A stretch of 64,000 nucleotides of DNA from Yimella sp. cx-51 (GCF_017654605.1 NZ_CP072113.1:2294001-2358000); one strand, 5' to 3'; counted from the first letter of the stretch, positions 26,336 to 35,462 are shown. The notes: a model not told the origin generated them from the sequence alone. A program made the numbers and translations.

Positions 26336-26968
26336 GTGGTCGGACCAGCCGCTGACAACAATGGGCGAAGTGGCCGCCTGCCCCGATCCGCGCGGCGGGC
26401 CCAGCTCATGGAAGCGGCGCTGTCTGTCTTTGTGGAGGCCGGTTACCACGGAGCTGCGATGGATGAGATCGCCGAGCGCGCCCAGGTGAGCAAGCCCGTG
26501 CTTTACCAACACTTCCCCGGCAAGCTCGATCTCTACCTCGCGCTCCTTGAGCACCACACCCGTGAGGTGCCCGAGTTGGTGAACGCGGCGTTGAAATCGA
26601 CCGAGGACAACAGCGACCGAGTGGCGGCGGCGATCAGCGCCTTCTTCCAGTTCGTCGAGCGCAAGGACGCCGCGTTCCGGATGGTGTTCGAGTCCGACCT
26701 GATCAACGACCCAGCGGTGGCGGTGCGGGTCGAGCGGATGAGCACGCAGTGCGCCACCGCGGTATCGGAGGTCATCGCCGAGGACACCGGACTCCAGCCT
26801 GAACAGTCTTTGATGCTCGGCGTCGCCCTCGTGGGAATGGCGCAGGTCGTCGCGCGGTTCTGGATTTCACAGGAACCCCCCATGCCGCGCGCCGAGGCCG
26901 AGCGCCTCGTGACCGTCCTGGGCTGGCGCGGCATCGCGGGATTCCCCAAGGCCCCCGAAGCCGACTGA
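26336..26968 (+). CDS. TetR family regulator (Rv3208-like)
   Basis: 210 residues from a GTG with GGAGG five bases upstream; a TTG at 26324 is unlikely because that GGAGG would lie inside the gene. The HTH region (about 24-66) reads AAMDEIAERAQVSKPVLYQH followed by FPGKLDLYLALLEHH. The C-terminal domain contains RMVFESDLINDP. From its place between moeZ and the DUF3107 gene it corresponds to the conserved actinobacterial Rv3208 type. Its target is not evident. Confidence 0.9.
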   Translation: MVGPAADNNGRSGRLPRSARRAQLMEAALSVFVEAGYHGAAMDEIAERAQVSKPVLYQHFPGKLDLYLALLEHHTREVPELVNAALKSTEDNSDRVAAAISAFFQFVERKDAAFRMVFESDLINDPAVAVRVERMSTQCATAVSEVIAEDTGLQPEQSLMLGVALVGMAQVVARFWISQEPPMPRAEAERLVTVLGWRGIAGFPKAPEAD

Positions 26969-27038
26969 ACCCGACCGGCCCCACTTTCGGCTCGGCCGAA
27001 ACGTAGTCAGCGACAACCCGCGAGCAAGGAAGAGTGCA

Positions 27039-27260
27039 ATGGAAATTCGTATCGGCGTACGTAACGTCGCGCGCGAGATCGTGCTGGAAACCGAACAGAG
27101 TGCGGACGAGGTGCGCGCTGGCATCGACGAGGCGTTGAGCAAGCACACCACGATCAGCCTGCGCGACGACAAGGGTCACACCGTGCTGATCCCCGCCGAC
27201 GCCCTCGGCTATGTCGACATCGGCCCTGAGAACGAGCGCCGCGTCGGCTTCGGCAGCTGA
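27039..27260 (+). CDS. DUF3107 family protein (TB9.4-like)
   Basis: 73 residues, a small acidic ATP-synthase-epsilon-like family of unknown function restricted to actinobacteria as far as I recall. The opening MEIRIGVRNVAREIVLETEQ and the late VLIPADALGYVDIGPENERR are the family's conserved blocks. A GCAAGGAAGAG Shine-Dalgarno precedes the ATG. It follows the TetR gene by 70 bases and ends at a strong palindrome. Confidence 0.93.
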   Translation: MEIRIGVRNVAREIVLETEQSADEVRAGIDEALSKHTTISLRDDKGHTVLIPADALGYVDIGPENERRVGFGS

Positions 27261-27280
27261 TCGCTCCTGCAGGCAGGCCG

Positions 27281-27310
27281 CACGGTCTCACCCGATCGGG
27301 TGAGACCGTG
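27281..27310. terminator. Perfect 30-bp palindrome, likely terminator
   Basis: Bases 27281-27310 equal their own reverse complement, giving a 13-14 bp stem 20 bases after the DUF3107 stop. There is no U-tract, but the position fits an actinobacterial terminator. Confidence 0.65.
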
Positions 27311-27333
27311 ACCCATTTGTGACCCAATTGCGG

Positions 27334-27363
27334 TTGACCCAAACCCCCAACGCCGTCTACATC
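27334..27363 (+). promoter_or_regulatory. Candidate promoter of the GlsB/YeaQ-type gene
   Basis: TTGACC (27334-27339), 18 bases, TACATC (27358-27363). It lies just past the terminator and about 135 bases before the next start. The match is weak and no other signal is seen in the 240-base gap. Confidence 0.3.
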
Positions 27364-27498
27364 GGCGATACCTTTCGAGCAGGTGAACATCCGAACAGCC
27401 CTATCGGCCAAGGGTGTTCACGACTGCAGTACCCGGTCCGCACCCCCAGGACCGGGAAAACGGTCCGCCCGCGGACCCGATTCCTCAAGGAGTCTCAC

Positions 27499-27768
27499 AT
27501 GCTCTGGAGCATCATTTCCTGGATCGTCGTCGGTATCGTCGTCGGCGCGCTGGCACGACTGGTCGTCCCCGGCAAGCAGAACATCAGCATCGCCGTCACC
27601 ATCATCCTCGGTATCCTCGGCGCCCTCATCGGTGGCTTCCTGGCCCGCCAGCTCGGCGTCGGCGAGACCGACGGCTTCGACTGGATCCAGTTCTTCATCA
27701 GCGTCCTGGTCGGTGCTGGCCTCGTCTTCGGTTACGTGGCGATCACCTCGCGCAGTTCGCGGGTCTGA
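27499..27768 (+). CDS. GlsB/YeaQ/YmgE family stress-response membrane protein
   Basis: 89 residues with three transmembrane segments: MLWSIISWIVVGIVVGALAR, ISIAVTIILGILGALIGGFL and a C-terminal FFISVLVGAGLVFGYVAI. The glycine-zipper segments and small size are typical of the family (transglycosylase-associated protein). AAGGAG lies 8 bases upstream. Members are commonly stress-induced; mechanism unknown. Confidence 0.92.
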   Translation: MLWSIISWIVVGIVVGALARLVVPGKQNISIAVTIILGILGALIGGFLARQLGVGETDGFDWIQFFISVLVGAGLVFGYVAITSRSSRV

Positions 27769-27813
27769 GTTCCCGACCTGGTCCTGAAAAAACTAGGTCT
27801 CGAACCCGTACCT

Positions 27814-27856
27814 GTGAAGAAGCCCGGCTCCCTCAACGGGAGGCGGGCTTCTTCAC
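27814..27856. terminator. Bidirectional terminator
   Basis: A 13-bp perfect stem (GTGAAGAAGCCCG with its complement) enclosing a second CTCCC/GGGAG stem and a TCAAC loop, between the convergent membrane-protein and ferritin-like genes. Confidence 0.8.
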
Positions 27857-27881
27857 GTGCGTTTCGATCAGGACGCTTCGC

Positions 27882-28610
27882 TCAGGCCGATAGCCCGAGG
27901 TCCTCCATCCGCCTGGTGTGGGCCTCGGTGATGCGGGTGAACAGGTGCATGAGTTCGGCGAGGTCCAAGCCGTGGCCCGAGCCCTGGTCAATCAGCAGGC
28001 CGGTCAGTTCGTCATTGTCGGCAGCCGCTCGCTGCGCTTGCGACAGCGCCTCGCCCACGATGCGGCGTCCCCACAGCGCCATCCGCGCGGCCAGTTTGGG
28101 GTCACGGATGATGCCGGCCTCGAGTTCACGCTTGGCGTAGGCGTAGTGATCGGAATCGGCGAGCACCTGCTCGACCAGCGTCCGCGTCTGCGGGTCGACA
28201 AAACGCCCACATTCGGCGTAGAAGTCGGCAGCGATCGTCGACCCGGCATAGACCTTCATCAGACCCTCGTACCAATCGGTCGGGGTACAACGGCGATGCC
28301 ACTCGTCCAGCGCCGGGCGGAAGCGCGCCATCGCCTCGTGCGGATTGGCACCCAACTCCTCCAACCGCGCGGTCAGCATCTTGTGGTGCTCGAACTCGCG
28401 GATCGCGACCTCGGTCAGGCTCACCTTCTTCACCGTCGAAGGCGCACGATCGGCATCGGTCACCACCGTGAAGAAGCTGACCAGCTCGCCGTAGGCCAAC
28501 ATGCCCAGCAGGGACACGACACCCGCACGGAACGCCGGATCGGAAAGGTCTGCTTCGGTGCGTTCTGCGCCGGTGGTCGGGTTGTCGGGTGCGCTCAGGT
28601 CATCGGCCAT
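27882..28610 (-). CDS. Ferritin-like fold protein (Rv3210c/MiaE-like)
   Basis: 242 residues from the ATG at 28610. An all-helical protein with the ferritin-like features LAYGELVSFFTVVTDA, EVAIREFEHHKMLTARLEEL and a paired LADSDHYAYAKREL; Glu and His residues in these helices could bind a di-iron centre, as in the tRNA hydroxylase MiaE to which this family is compared. No enzymatic activity is established. Its place beside the DEAD helicase gene is conserved in actinobacteria. Confidence 0.85.
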   Translation of the reverse strand: MADDLSAPDNPTTGAERTEADLSDPAFRAGVVSLLGMLAYGELVSFFTVVTDADRAPSTVKKVSLTEVAIREFEHHKMLTARLEELGANPHEAMARFRPALDEWHRRCTPTDWYEGLMKVYAGSTIAADFYAECGRFVDPQTRTLVEQVLADSDHYAYAKRELEAGIIRDPKLAARMALWGRRIVGEALSQAQRAAADNDELTGLLIDQGSGHGLDLAELMHLFTRITEAHTRRMEDLGLSA

Positions 28611-28825
28611 GGACGCGATCGTATCCGCGAACCGGTAGCATTGCCCCGTCAACAGCGGTGCCCGGTCGGCAACGAACGACAAAACTCCTGGTTCAACAAC
28701 GTTCCTCACGGTTCGTCACAGTTCCTGAACTGCCCCGAAGACCCCCGATCGGCTCCCACACGCATTCACCTGCACCCCGCCCATTGCGGCCGCGGTGAAA
28801 CTGCCGATCCGAAGGAATCCTTGTC

Positions 28826-30415
28826 TTGAGCTCGATCGAAGAACCCCCCAACGCAACCGACGTCACCGAAGCAACCACCGAATCTGCCACTGCTGCACCG
28901 ACCTTCGCCGACTTCGACGTGCGCTCCAGCATCGTCGACTCCCTCTCGGACGCGGGCATCCTGTCGCCGTTCCCGATCCAGGCGATGACCCTTCCGGTCG
29001 CACTCGGCGGCCACGACATCATCGGCCAGGCCAAGACCGGCACCGGCAAGACCCTCGGCTTCGGCGTCCCGCTGCTGCACCAGGTGACCGGCCCTGACGA
29101 GGACGGTTTCGATGCGCTCGCAGCACCGGGTGCGCCTCAGGCCCTGGTCGTGGTGCCCACCCGCGAATTGGCCGTGCAGGTGACCGGTGACCTCAAGACC
29201 GCCTCGACCCGCCGCTCGGTGCGTGTCGAGTCCGTCTACGGCGGACGCGCCTACGAGCCCCAGATCGCCGCACTCAAGCGGGGCACCGAAGTGATCGTCG
29301 GCACGCCCGGACGCCTCATCGACCTCAGCCAGCGCGGCGACCTCGACCTGCGCCACGTGAAGGTCGTGGTGCTTGACGAAGCCGATGAAATGCTCGACCT
29401 GGGCTTCCTGCCCGACGTTGAGAAGATCCTCGCGATGACGCCCGCGTCACGCCAGACCATGCTCTTCTCGGCCACCATGCCCGGCGCTGTCATCGCGCTG
29501 GCCCGCCGTTACATGACGCAGCCGACGCACATCCGCGCGATGATCGAGGAAGGCGAGAACGCCCACACCGTCAAGGCCGTCGAGCAGTTCGTCTACCGCG
29601 CCCACGCCATGGACAAGGTGGAGATGCTCGCCCGCATCCTGCAGGCCAAGGACCGCGGCCTCACCATCGTGTTCACCCGCACCAAGCGCACTGCCGCCAA
29701 GGTGTCGGACGAACTCGTCGAGCGCGGTTTCGCCGCCGCAGCCATCCACGGTGACCTCGGCCAAGGCGCTCGTGAGCAGGCTCTGCGTGCCTTCCGTTCG
29801 GGCAAGGTCGACATCCTCGTCGCCACCGACGTCGCGGCCCGCGGTATCGACGTCGAGAACGTCACCCACGTGATCAACTACCAGTGCACCGAGGACGAGA
29901 AGACCTACGTCCACCGCATCGGTCGCACGGGCCGCGCCGGGATGACCGGCACCGCGGTCACCTTCGTCGACTGGGACGACCTGCACCGCTGGACACTGAT
30001 CAACAAGGCACTCGACCTCGGCATCCCCGAACCGGTCGAGACCTACTCCTCCTCCGACCACCTGTTCACCGATCTGCACATCGATCCCTCCGTCACCGGA
30101 CGCCTCCCCCGCGCCGCACGCACCCGCGCCGGCCTCGAGGCCGAACAGATCGAAGACCTCGGTGAGGTCGGCAAATCAGCCGGCGGACGCGGCAAGCAGG
30201 CCGGTTCTTCCGGTGGCCGTGGCCGAAGCGGCGGTGGTCGCGCAGGTCGCGACCGCAATGGGGATGGCCGTAGCAGCGGCAATCGTGGTGGCAACGAAGC
30301 AGCCTCCGATCGCGGCGCCAAGGGCAGCGACGGGACGTCCAGCCCGCGTCGGCGTCGTCGCACGCGCGGCGGTTCGGGCCAGAACCGGCAGGCCTCCGGT
30401 CCCGCGACGTCATGA
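28826..30415 (+). CDS. DEAD-box ATP-dependent RNA helicase (RhlE-like)
   Basis: 529 residues from a TTG with GAAGGA nine bases upstream; no closer ATG fits. Q motif FADFDV...PFPIQAMTLP, motif I AKTGTGKT, PTRELAVQ, GTPGRLIDL, VLDEADEMLDLGF, SATMP, then ILVATDVAARGIDVENVTHV and HRIGRTGRAG. The last 90 residues are Gly/Arg/Ser-rich, an RNA-binding tail. Such helicases help ribosome assembly and mRNA decay, notably in the cold. It is preceded by a leader of about 215 bases without a gene, and its stop overlaps a regulator gene (ATGA). Confidence 0.94.
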   Translation: MSSIEEPPNATDVTEATTESATAAPTFADFDVRSSIVDSLSDAGILSPFPIQAMTLPVALGGHDIIGQAKTGTGKTLGFGVPLLHQVTGPDEDGFDALAAPGAPQALVVVPTRELAVQVTGDLKTASTRRSVRVESVYGGRAYEPQIAALKRGTEVIVGTPGRLIDLSQRGDLDLRHVKVVVLDEADEMLDLGFLPDVEKILAMTPASRQTMLFSATMPGAVIALARRYMTQPTHIRAMIEEGENAHTVKAVEQFVYRAHAMDKVEMLARILQAKDRGLTIVFTRTKRTAAKVSDELVERGFAAAAIHGDLGQGAREQALRAFRSGKVDILVATDVAARGIDVENVTHVINYQCTEDEKTYVHRIGRTGRAGMTGTAVTFVDWDDLHRWTLINKALDLGIPEPVETYSSSDHLFTDLHIDPSVTGRLPRAARTRAGLEAEQIEDLGEVGKSAGGRGKQAGSSGGRGRSGGGRAGRDRNGDGRSSGNRGGNEAASDRGAKGSDGTSSPRRRRRTRGGSGQNRQASGPATS

Positions 30416-31440
30416 CCGGTTCGCAGCCGTTCTCGGAGCGGGTCAGCGGACACCTTCGCCTGGCCGACCACCGGCTGCGCACCTCCGACCCCGGGTCGAG
30501 TCGTCGGCGCTACGCCGTCTGCCGGATGACGATGACCAACATCGCCCCGGTCGACAGCTTCTACATCGGCTTCTTCCACGGCGAAGACACCATCGTCATC
30601 CCCTACATCTACGACCACGACATACGCATCCAGCCCGATATCGCGCGATATGGAAAGGGCGGTCTCTCGCACTGGGTGCGTAGCAGCGGCAAGCCGTATG
30701 TCTACGCCTCCGACGGCGGTGCGCTGCTGAGTCGCACGATCCCGTTCGGCAACGTGGACGAGGAGTCCAAGGACGCTGTGGTGGTGCCTTTGCGCGACCC
30801 CGACACCCATGAAGTCACCGGTCTGATGAGCGTGCAGAGCCTTCGGCCCAACTCTTTCGGGCCGGAAGTGGTGAAGGCCGCGATGTGGCTTGCGGAGGCG
30901 TTGATGCTCGCCCAGGCACGGGACAGGCATGTCGGCTCCGGGGAGGCATCGCTGTACACCGACCACCCCGAGCTCAACAGCGCGATTGCGGGAGACTCCC
31001 GCGAACGACTTGCCCAGATCACCGACCAGCTCGAGACGGCCAACCGTCGCAGTGCCGACATCGCCGCTGCGATCGAGTCACTCGGCGATGAACAGCTGCA
31101 CCGCCAGGCGTCAACGCTGCGGGTACTGCTGGAGCAGATCCAGAGCGACATCGCCGAGTGGATGCTCGCCGCACCATCGGAAGCCGGCCCGGCGCCGGAG
31201 AACCGGTTGCATGCCGACCTGACCCCGCGGGAGTTGGAGATCGCGACGCTGATCGCCACCGACCAACTCACCAACAGCGAGATCGCGCAGACGCTGCAGA
31301 TCTCACTGAAGACGGTGAAGACCCACGTCGGAAATGTGCTGTCGAAGCTCGGAGTGAGCCAGCGTTCGGCGATCGTCTTCGCCATGGCGGAGGTCTTGGC
31401 CATGCCGCCTGCAGAGAGCACCCCCAAGGGAAGGTCCTAG
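30412..31440 (+). CDS. GAF-domain LuxR family regulator
   Basis: 342 residues. Residues about 10-165 form a GAF-like sensor (FYIGFFHGEDTIVIPYIYDH, GLSHWVRSSGKPYVYAS, VVVPLRDPDTHEVTGLMSVQ), followed by a helical linker and a C-terminal LuxR HTH (about 270-330: LTPRELEIATLIATDQLTNS, SLKTVKTHVGNVLSKLGVSQ). It starts within the helicase stop, so the two are translationally coupled, suggesting a joint role in stress adaptation. The ligand of the GAF domain is unknown. Confidence 0.88.
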   Translation: MTGSQPFSERVSGHLRLADHRLRTSDPGSSRRRYAVCRMTMTNIAPVDSFYIGFFHGEDTIVIPYIYDHDIRIQPDIARYGKGGLSHWVRSSGKPYVYASDGGALLSRTIPFGNVDEESKDAVVVPLRDPDTHEVTGLMSVQSLRPNSFGPEVVKAAMWLAEALMLAQARDRHVGSGEASLYTDHPELNSAIAGDSRERLAQITDQLETANRRSADIAAAIESLGDEQLHRQASTLRVLLEQIQSDIAEWMLAAPSEAGPAPENRLHADLTPRELEIATLIATDQLTNSEIAQTLQISLKTVKTHVGNVLSKLGVSQRSAIVFAMAEVLAMPPAESTPKGRS

Positions 31441-31660
31441 GACCCTTCGGGTGCGAAAATCGGCCGAAGTCCCATAGCCGGGCCTAGGAGGTCTGAGGCA
31501 CCATATTCATGGGTGATCGGACTGGTGGCCACCATCGCAGAATCATCCGGCGGTCGCGTGCTGCCAGCATGCAGGGGGGATGCTGGCCGCACTCGACCGT
31601 CATTTCTGCCCTGCACCTCCCGCTCGACTCCTGAGCCGCGTGGCGACCCGACAGCGGCCC

Positions 31661-32509
31661 TCAGGGCAGGTAGGCGGAGGAGCTGTCGGCAGCTTCCTCC
31701 AGAATTCGTTCGAATTCCTTTGCGTCCGTGACGTTTTCACCGAGCTGGTTGGGCTTGCCCGCGCCGTGGTAATCGCTGCTGCCGGTGCGGATCAACCCGA
31801 AGCGATCGGCGTAGGACCTCGCATGAGCTCGAGCCGTTTCGTCCTGATCGCGATGGTCCACCTCGATACCGGCGAGCCCGGCGTCCACCATCGACTCCAC
31901 GGTCCGGTCGGCCACCACCCGTCCGGTCACGTGGGCGAACGGGTGGGCCAGCACAGGCACTCCGCCGGCGGCACGGACGAGTTCGACGGCCCGCACCGGA
32001 TCAATGGCGTAGTGGGAGGCGTGGTACTTGCTGCCGGAGTAGAGGAAGCGGTCGAAGGCTTCACCCCGGTCGCGCACCACTCCGATGGAGACGAGAGCAT
32101 CGGCGATGTGCGGACGGCCAATGGTCGTGCCGGCGCTGAAGTGAGCCTGCACGTCGGGCCAGGTGAGGCCCGTGTCAGCCCTCAGCCGTTCGACCATCGC
32201 CTCCGCCCGCGTCTCACGGGAGGTGCGCGCCTTGTCCAGTTCTGCCGTCAGCTCCTCGTGCAACGGATCGATGAGGTAGGCCAGCAGATGCAGGCTGGCG
32301 TGGTTGATCGCGCACGAGATCTCGATGCCGGGCAGGAAGCCGAGCCCGAACTCGGTTGCACGGGCCCGCGCAGGCGCCCAACCGGCCACTCGGTCGTGGT
32401 CGGTGAGCGCCACGACATCCAGCCCGGCTGCCCGGGCCGATTCCATCACCTGAGCCGGCGATTCGGTGCCGTCGGACTCGGTGGAATGGGTGTGGAGGTC
32501 GATGCGCAC
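31661..32509 (-). CDS. PHP domain metal-dependent phosphoesterase
   Basis: 282 residues from a GTG at 32509, placed so that the protein opens with the first metal motif HTHS (6-9). Further ligands: TDHD (36-39), the EIS of PGIEISC, HP in VLAHPF and the terminal SSDYHG. This is the trpH/RNase AM-like PHP family; homologues degrade 3',5'-nucleoside bisphosphates or short oligonucleotides from the 5' end. No partner gene nearby. The 220 bases upstream of its stop up to the LuxR gene hold nothing recognisable. Confidence 0.92.
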   Translation of the reverse strand: MRIDLHTHSTESDGTESPAQVMESARAAGLDVVALTDHDRVAGWAPARARATEFGLGFLPGIEISCAINHASLHLLAYLIDPLHEELTAELDKARTSRETRAEAMVERLRADTGLTWPDVQAHFSAGTTIGRPHIADALVSIGVVRDRGEAFDRFLYSGSKYHASHYAIDPVRAVELVRAAGGVPVLAHPFAHVTGRVVADRTVESMVDAGLAGIEVDHRDQDETARAHARSYADRFGLIRTGSSDYHGAGKPNQLGENVTDAKEFERILEEAADSSSAYLP

Positions 32510-32672
32510 GCGATGAGCGTATCCGCACGACCGGCTCCAGAACCGGCCGTTGCCGTGGTGAGCGACTGCTTCATCGCGCGCCCGAAGGCCGGGTCCAGCG
32601 ACTACTGTCGGGTCGGGTCGCGCTGTCGACCAGGCTTTTCGTTGACCGATCGCGACGCCGAGGACGAGATCC

Positions 32673-33158
32673 ATGAGCAGTAGTGCACCGGCTGCGCTTC
32701 GGCGCGCCGTGCAGCTGATGTACGTCGGCGCCGGGTTGTCCGCGGCGAGCGCAGTGGTGTCGCTCACGCTCTACGACAACGTCCGTGCCGGCATCGAGCA
32801 GCACAACAGTGCACGTCCGAGCGGCCGGATGACACCGGTCGAGATCGACCAAGCGGCGCACACGACCGTGACCGTCCTGGCCATGACGGCGGCAGTCAGC
32901 GTGGTGGTCTGGATCATCATGGCGGTGTTGAACCGACGCGGACGCTGGTGGGCTCGGATCGCAGCGACCGTGCTGACCTTGTTCTGTCTCCTGCAGACCT
33001 GGAGCTTCCTCACCCGCGGCCATCCGACCGTCCTTGCCGGGCTGCTCAGCATCGCTCTGGCGATCGTCGCTGTGACCGCCACGGCGTTGCTCTGGCGACC
33101 GGAGAACGCCGCACATTTCGGCCAGTCGGTGCCGGAGAAGTTGGAGCAGTCGGCCTAG
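32673..33158 (+). CDS. Small membrane protein, unknown
   Basis: 161 residues with four hydrophobic helices (starting near residues 14, 65, 95 and 120). A polar loop after the first helix holds RPSGRMTPVEIDQAAH. The start ATG is preceded by GAGGACGAG. I do not recognise a named family, but similar four-helix proteins are common in actinobacteria. It is 10 bases upstream of the lipoprotein gene and likely co-transcribed with it. Confidence 0.75.
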   Translation: MSSSAPAALRRAVQLMYVGAGLSAASAVVSLTLYDNVRAGIEQHNSARPSGRMTPVEIDQAAHTTVTVLAMTAAVSVVVWIIMAVLNRRGRWWARIAATVLTLFCLLQTWSFLTRGHPTVLAGLLSIALAIVAVTATALLWRPENAAHFGQSVPEKLEQSA

Positions 33159-33168
33159 CCTGTAGGGC

Positions 33169-33762
33169 ATGCGTCTTCGGAGTCTGGTGGTTGTCACGAG
33201 CCTGCTCCTCACCGGTTGTGCGAGCACCTCGAACGTCTCCACGAGTACCTTCACACCTGCGGCCACCACCTCGAGCACGAGCACGAGCACCACGCCCACG
33301 CCCTCAACATCGGTCTCGGTCGGCAGCACCGCCGACCGCTCCAAGACCTTCGCGGTCGTGCTGCCGCAGGGCTGGAAGGCCGCCTCACCGGGTCCACCGG
33401 GGGCAGTGCTGGCAATCACGTCGGAGCAACCCACCGATGACGTCTTCACCGCCTTCAGTGTGGTGTCGACCAAGAGCGTGAAAGGGCAGTCCACCGACGA
33501 CCTGGCGGCCGCCGGAGCCGTGCAGATGCGCCAGGTCGGAGCGAAGGTGGCGCCCGTCGCCGACCGGATGATCGGAGGGCAGCCGGCGTCCGGCTATCGA
33601 GCCGAGCGCACCGTGAAGGACAAGAAGGTCGCCCAGACGCAGTTCTACGTGCAGCACGGCGATCAGGTCTTCGTGACGACCACCACCAGTGCGCTGGGAG
33701 CACGCGCTGCGGCTGACGGCGTCGTCAATTCCATCCTCGGCACCTGGGCCTGGACCAAGTAG
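33169..33762 (+). CDS. Secreted lipoprotein, unknown
   Basis: 197 residues with a lipoprotein signal peptide ending in the lipobox LLTGC (Cys 17). A Ser/Thr/Pro linker (about 20-55) leads to a compact domain (60-197) with FAVVLPQGWKAASP and a closing VVNSILGTWAWTK, a pattern resembling small photosystem II PsbP/LpqN-like lipoprotein folds. Role not known. It ends 26 bases before the aminopeptidase gene. Confidence 0.8.
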   Translation: MRLRSLVVVTSLLLTGCASTSNVSTSTFTPAATTSSTSTSTTPTPSTSVSVGSTADRSKTFAVVLPQGWKAASPGPPGAVLAITSEQPTDDVFTAFSVVSTKSVKGQSTDDLAAAGAVQMRQVGAKVAPVADRMIGGQPASGYRAERTVKDKKVAQTQFYVQHGDQVFVTTTTSALGARAAADGVVNSILGTWAWTK

Positions 33763-33788
33763 CCGGCGTCGCGTGCGACCATGGCCTG

Positions 33789-35282
33789 GTGAGTGAAGAA
33801 CAGACGAAGGCCGAGCACCGTAGCCGCCCGACCAGCCAGGCGTTCCGCGAGTTCGTCGCCTCGGGTTGGTCCGAGCGCGACACCACCAACCCTCCGCGCG
33901 CGCAGGTTGCCGACTATGCAGCGCGCCGTCGCGAGGCGGTCAGCGCGACCTTCGCCGGCCACCGGGTGGTTGTTCCGGCGGGAGGCCTGAAGGTGCGCAG
34001 CAACGACTGCGACTACCAGTTCCGGCCGCACTCGGCCTTCGCCCATCTCACCGGGCTGGGCAGCGACCGCGAACCCGATGCGGTGCTCGTGCTCGAACCC
34101 ACCGACGCCGGCCACGAGGCAGTCCTCTATTTCCGTCCGCTGGCCGGACGCGACACCGAGGAATTCTTCGGCGACTCCCGCTACGGGGAGTTCTGGGTTG
34201 GCCCCAGGCCCACCCTCGAAGATGTCGAGGCCGAACTCGGCGTGACCGCCCGCCACATCGACGAGCTGCCCGATGCCTTGGCCAAGGACGCCGGCGTCGT
34301 GCAGTTGGCCGTCGTGCGTGACGCCGACCGCGCGATCGCTGCACTGGTCGACAAGGTGCGCACCGAGGCCGGAGTGGTCGACGAGCAATCGATCGACGAA
34401 GAACTCGCTCGTGAACTCTCGACCATGCGCCTGGTGAAGGACGACTGGGAAGTCCAGCAGATGCAGGCCGCCGTCGATGCCACCGAGAAGGGCTTCGAGG
34501 CCGTCATCGCCGACCTTCCCAAGGCGCTGGAAAGCGGCCGCGGTGAACGCTGGGTCGAGGGCGTCTTCGGCCTGGTGGCACGCCACGAGGGCAACGGGGT
34601 CGGCTACGACTCCATCTGCGCCTCGGGCAACCACGCCAACACCCTGCACTGGATCAAGAACACCGGTGAGGTGAAGGAGGGCGACCTCCTGCTGCTGGAC
34701 GCCGGCGTCGAGGTCGACTCCCTCTACACCGCCGACGTCACTCGCACCCTTCCGGTGGGTGGCACCTTCAGCGAGGTGCAGCGCAAGATCTACGACGCCG
34801 TCTTCGCCGCTCAAGAGGCGGGAATCGCCGCGGTCAAGCCGGGCAACAAGTTCAGCGATGTGCATGCGGCGGCCATCCGGGTCATCGCCGAGCACCTGCA
34901 CGAATGGGGACTCCTGCCCGAGGGCGTCGACGTCGAGACGACGCTCGATCCGGAGAAGGGTCAGTACCACCGTCGCTGGATGGTGCACGGCACCAGCCAC
35001 CACCTGGGCATCGACGTCCACGACTGCGCACTGGCCCGCAAGGAGGACTACATGGACGCCGAGTTGCGACCGGGCATGATCCTCACCGTCGAGCCCGGCC
35101 TGTACTTCAAGGCCGATGACGAGCTCATCCCGCAGGAGATGCGCGGCATCGGCGTGCGCATCGAGGACGACGTCCTGGTCACGCCGGACGGCTGCCGCAA
35201 CCTCTCGGCCGCCATGCCACGAAGCAGCGCCGACGTCGAGGCCTGGATCAAGCGAGTCCAGTCGGCGCAGTCAGCTGGCTGA
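33789..35282 (+). CDS. pepP: Xaa-Pro aminopeptidase (aminopeptidase P, M24B)
   Basis: 497 residues from a GTG. The creatinase-like N-domain (1-230) precedes the pita-bread domain. The five metal ligands are visible: Asp in LLLDAGVEV and YTADVTRT, His in GTSHHLGIDVHD, Glu in TVEPGLYF and Glu in GVRIEDDVLV. The enzyme removes an N-terminal residue next to proline. Followed by a perfect palindrome terminator. Confidence 0.94.
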   Translation: MSEEQTKAEHRSRPTSQAFREFVASGWSERDTTNPPRAQVADYAARRREAVSATFAGHRVVVPAGGLKVRSNDCDYQFRPHSAFAHLTGLGSDREPDAVLVLEPTDAGHEAVLYFRPLAGRDTEEFFGDSRYGEFWVGPRPTLEDVEAELGVTARHIDELPDALAKDAGVVQLAVVRDADRAIAALVDKVRTEAGVVDEQSIDEELARELSTMRLVKDDWEVQQMQAAVDATEKGFEAVIADLPKALESGRGERWVEGVFGLVARHEGNGVGYDSICASGNHANTLHWIKNTGEVKEGDLLLLDAGVEVDSLYTADVTRTLPVGGTFSEVQRKIYDAVFAAQEAGIAAVKPGNKFSDVHAAAIRVIAEHLHEWGLLPEGVDVETTLDPEKGQYHRRWMVHGTSHHLGIDVHDCALARKEDYMDAELRPGMILTVEPGLYFKADDELIPQEMRGIGVRIEDDVLVTPDGCRNLSAAMPRSSADVEAWIKRVQSAQSAG

Positions 35283-35297
35283 CATCCAAAACAGAGG

Positions 35298-35325
35298 GGC
35301 CCGCAACCGAATTCGGTTGCGGGCC
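35298..35325. terminator. Perfect 28-bp palindrome terminator
   Basis: GGCCCGCAACCGAA and its exact complement, sited between the pepP end and the end of the small-peptide gene on the other strand, so it can serve both. A short TTC follows on the plus strand. Confidence 0.75.
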
Positions 35326-35357
35326 TTCAGTGTTCAGCATCGCGGGCGATGCGGAGA

Positions 35358-35462
35358 TCAGCGCTTGCGGGAGATCCGCCGACGCTGTCGCTCGGTGCGG
35401 TAAGCGTCCGCAGCCTTCACCAGCGCGTAGTTGTTACGCGTGGAGTTCATCTGACCGAACAT
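35358..35462 (-). CDS. 34-residue basic peptide, unknown
   Basis: An ATG at 35462 with AAGGAGGG seven to eight bases upstream, a consensus-like promoter 45 bases back and a palindromic terminator downstream: a complete small transcription unit. The product reads MFGQMNSTRNNYALVKAADA then YRTERQRRRISRKR, i.e. an amphipathic start and a very arginine-rich tail (net charge about +8). I know no named family; a nucleic-acid- or ribosome-associated peptide is one possibility. Confidence 0.65.
   Translation of the reverse strand: MFGQMNSTRNNYALVKAADAYRTERQRRRISRKR

Noticed and set aside
31433-31444. 12-bp palindrome GGTCCTAGGACC at the LuxR gene end as an operator
   Set aside because: It spans the stop codon and its flanks extend it only weakly; at best a poor terminator stem.
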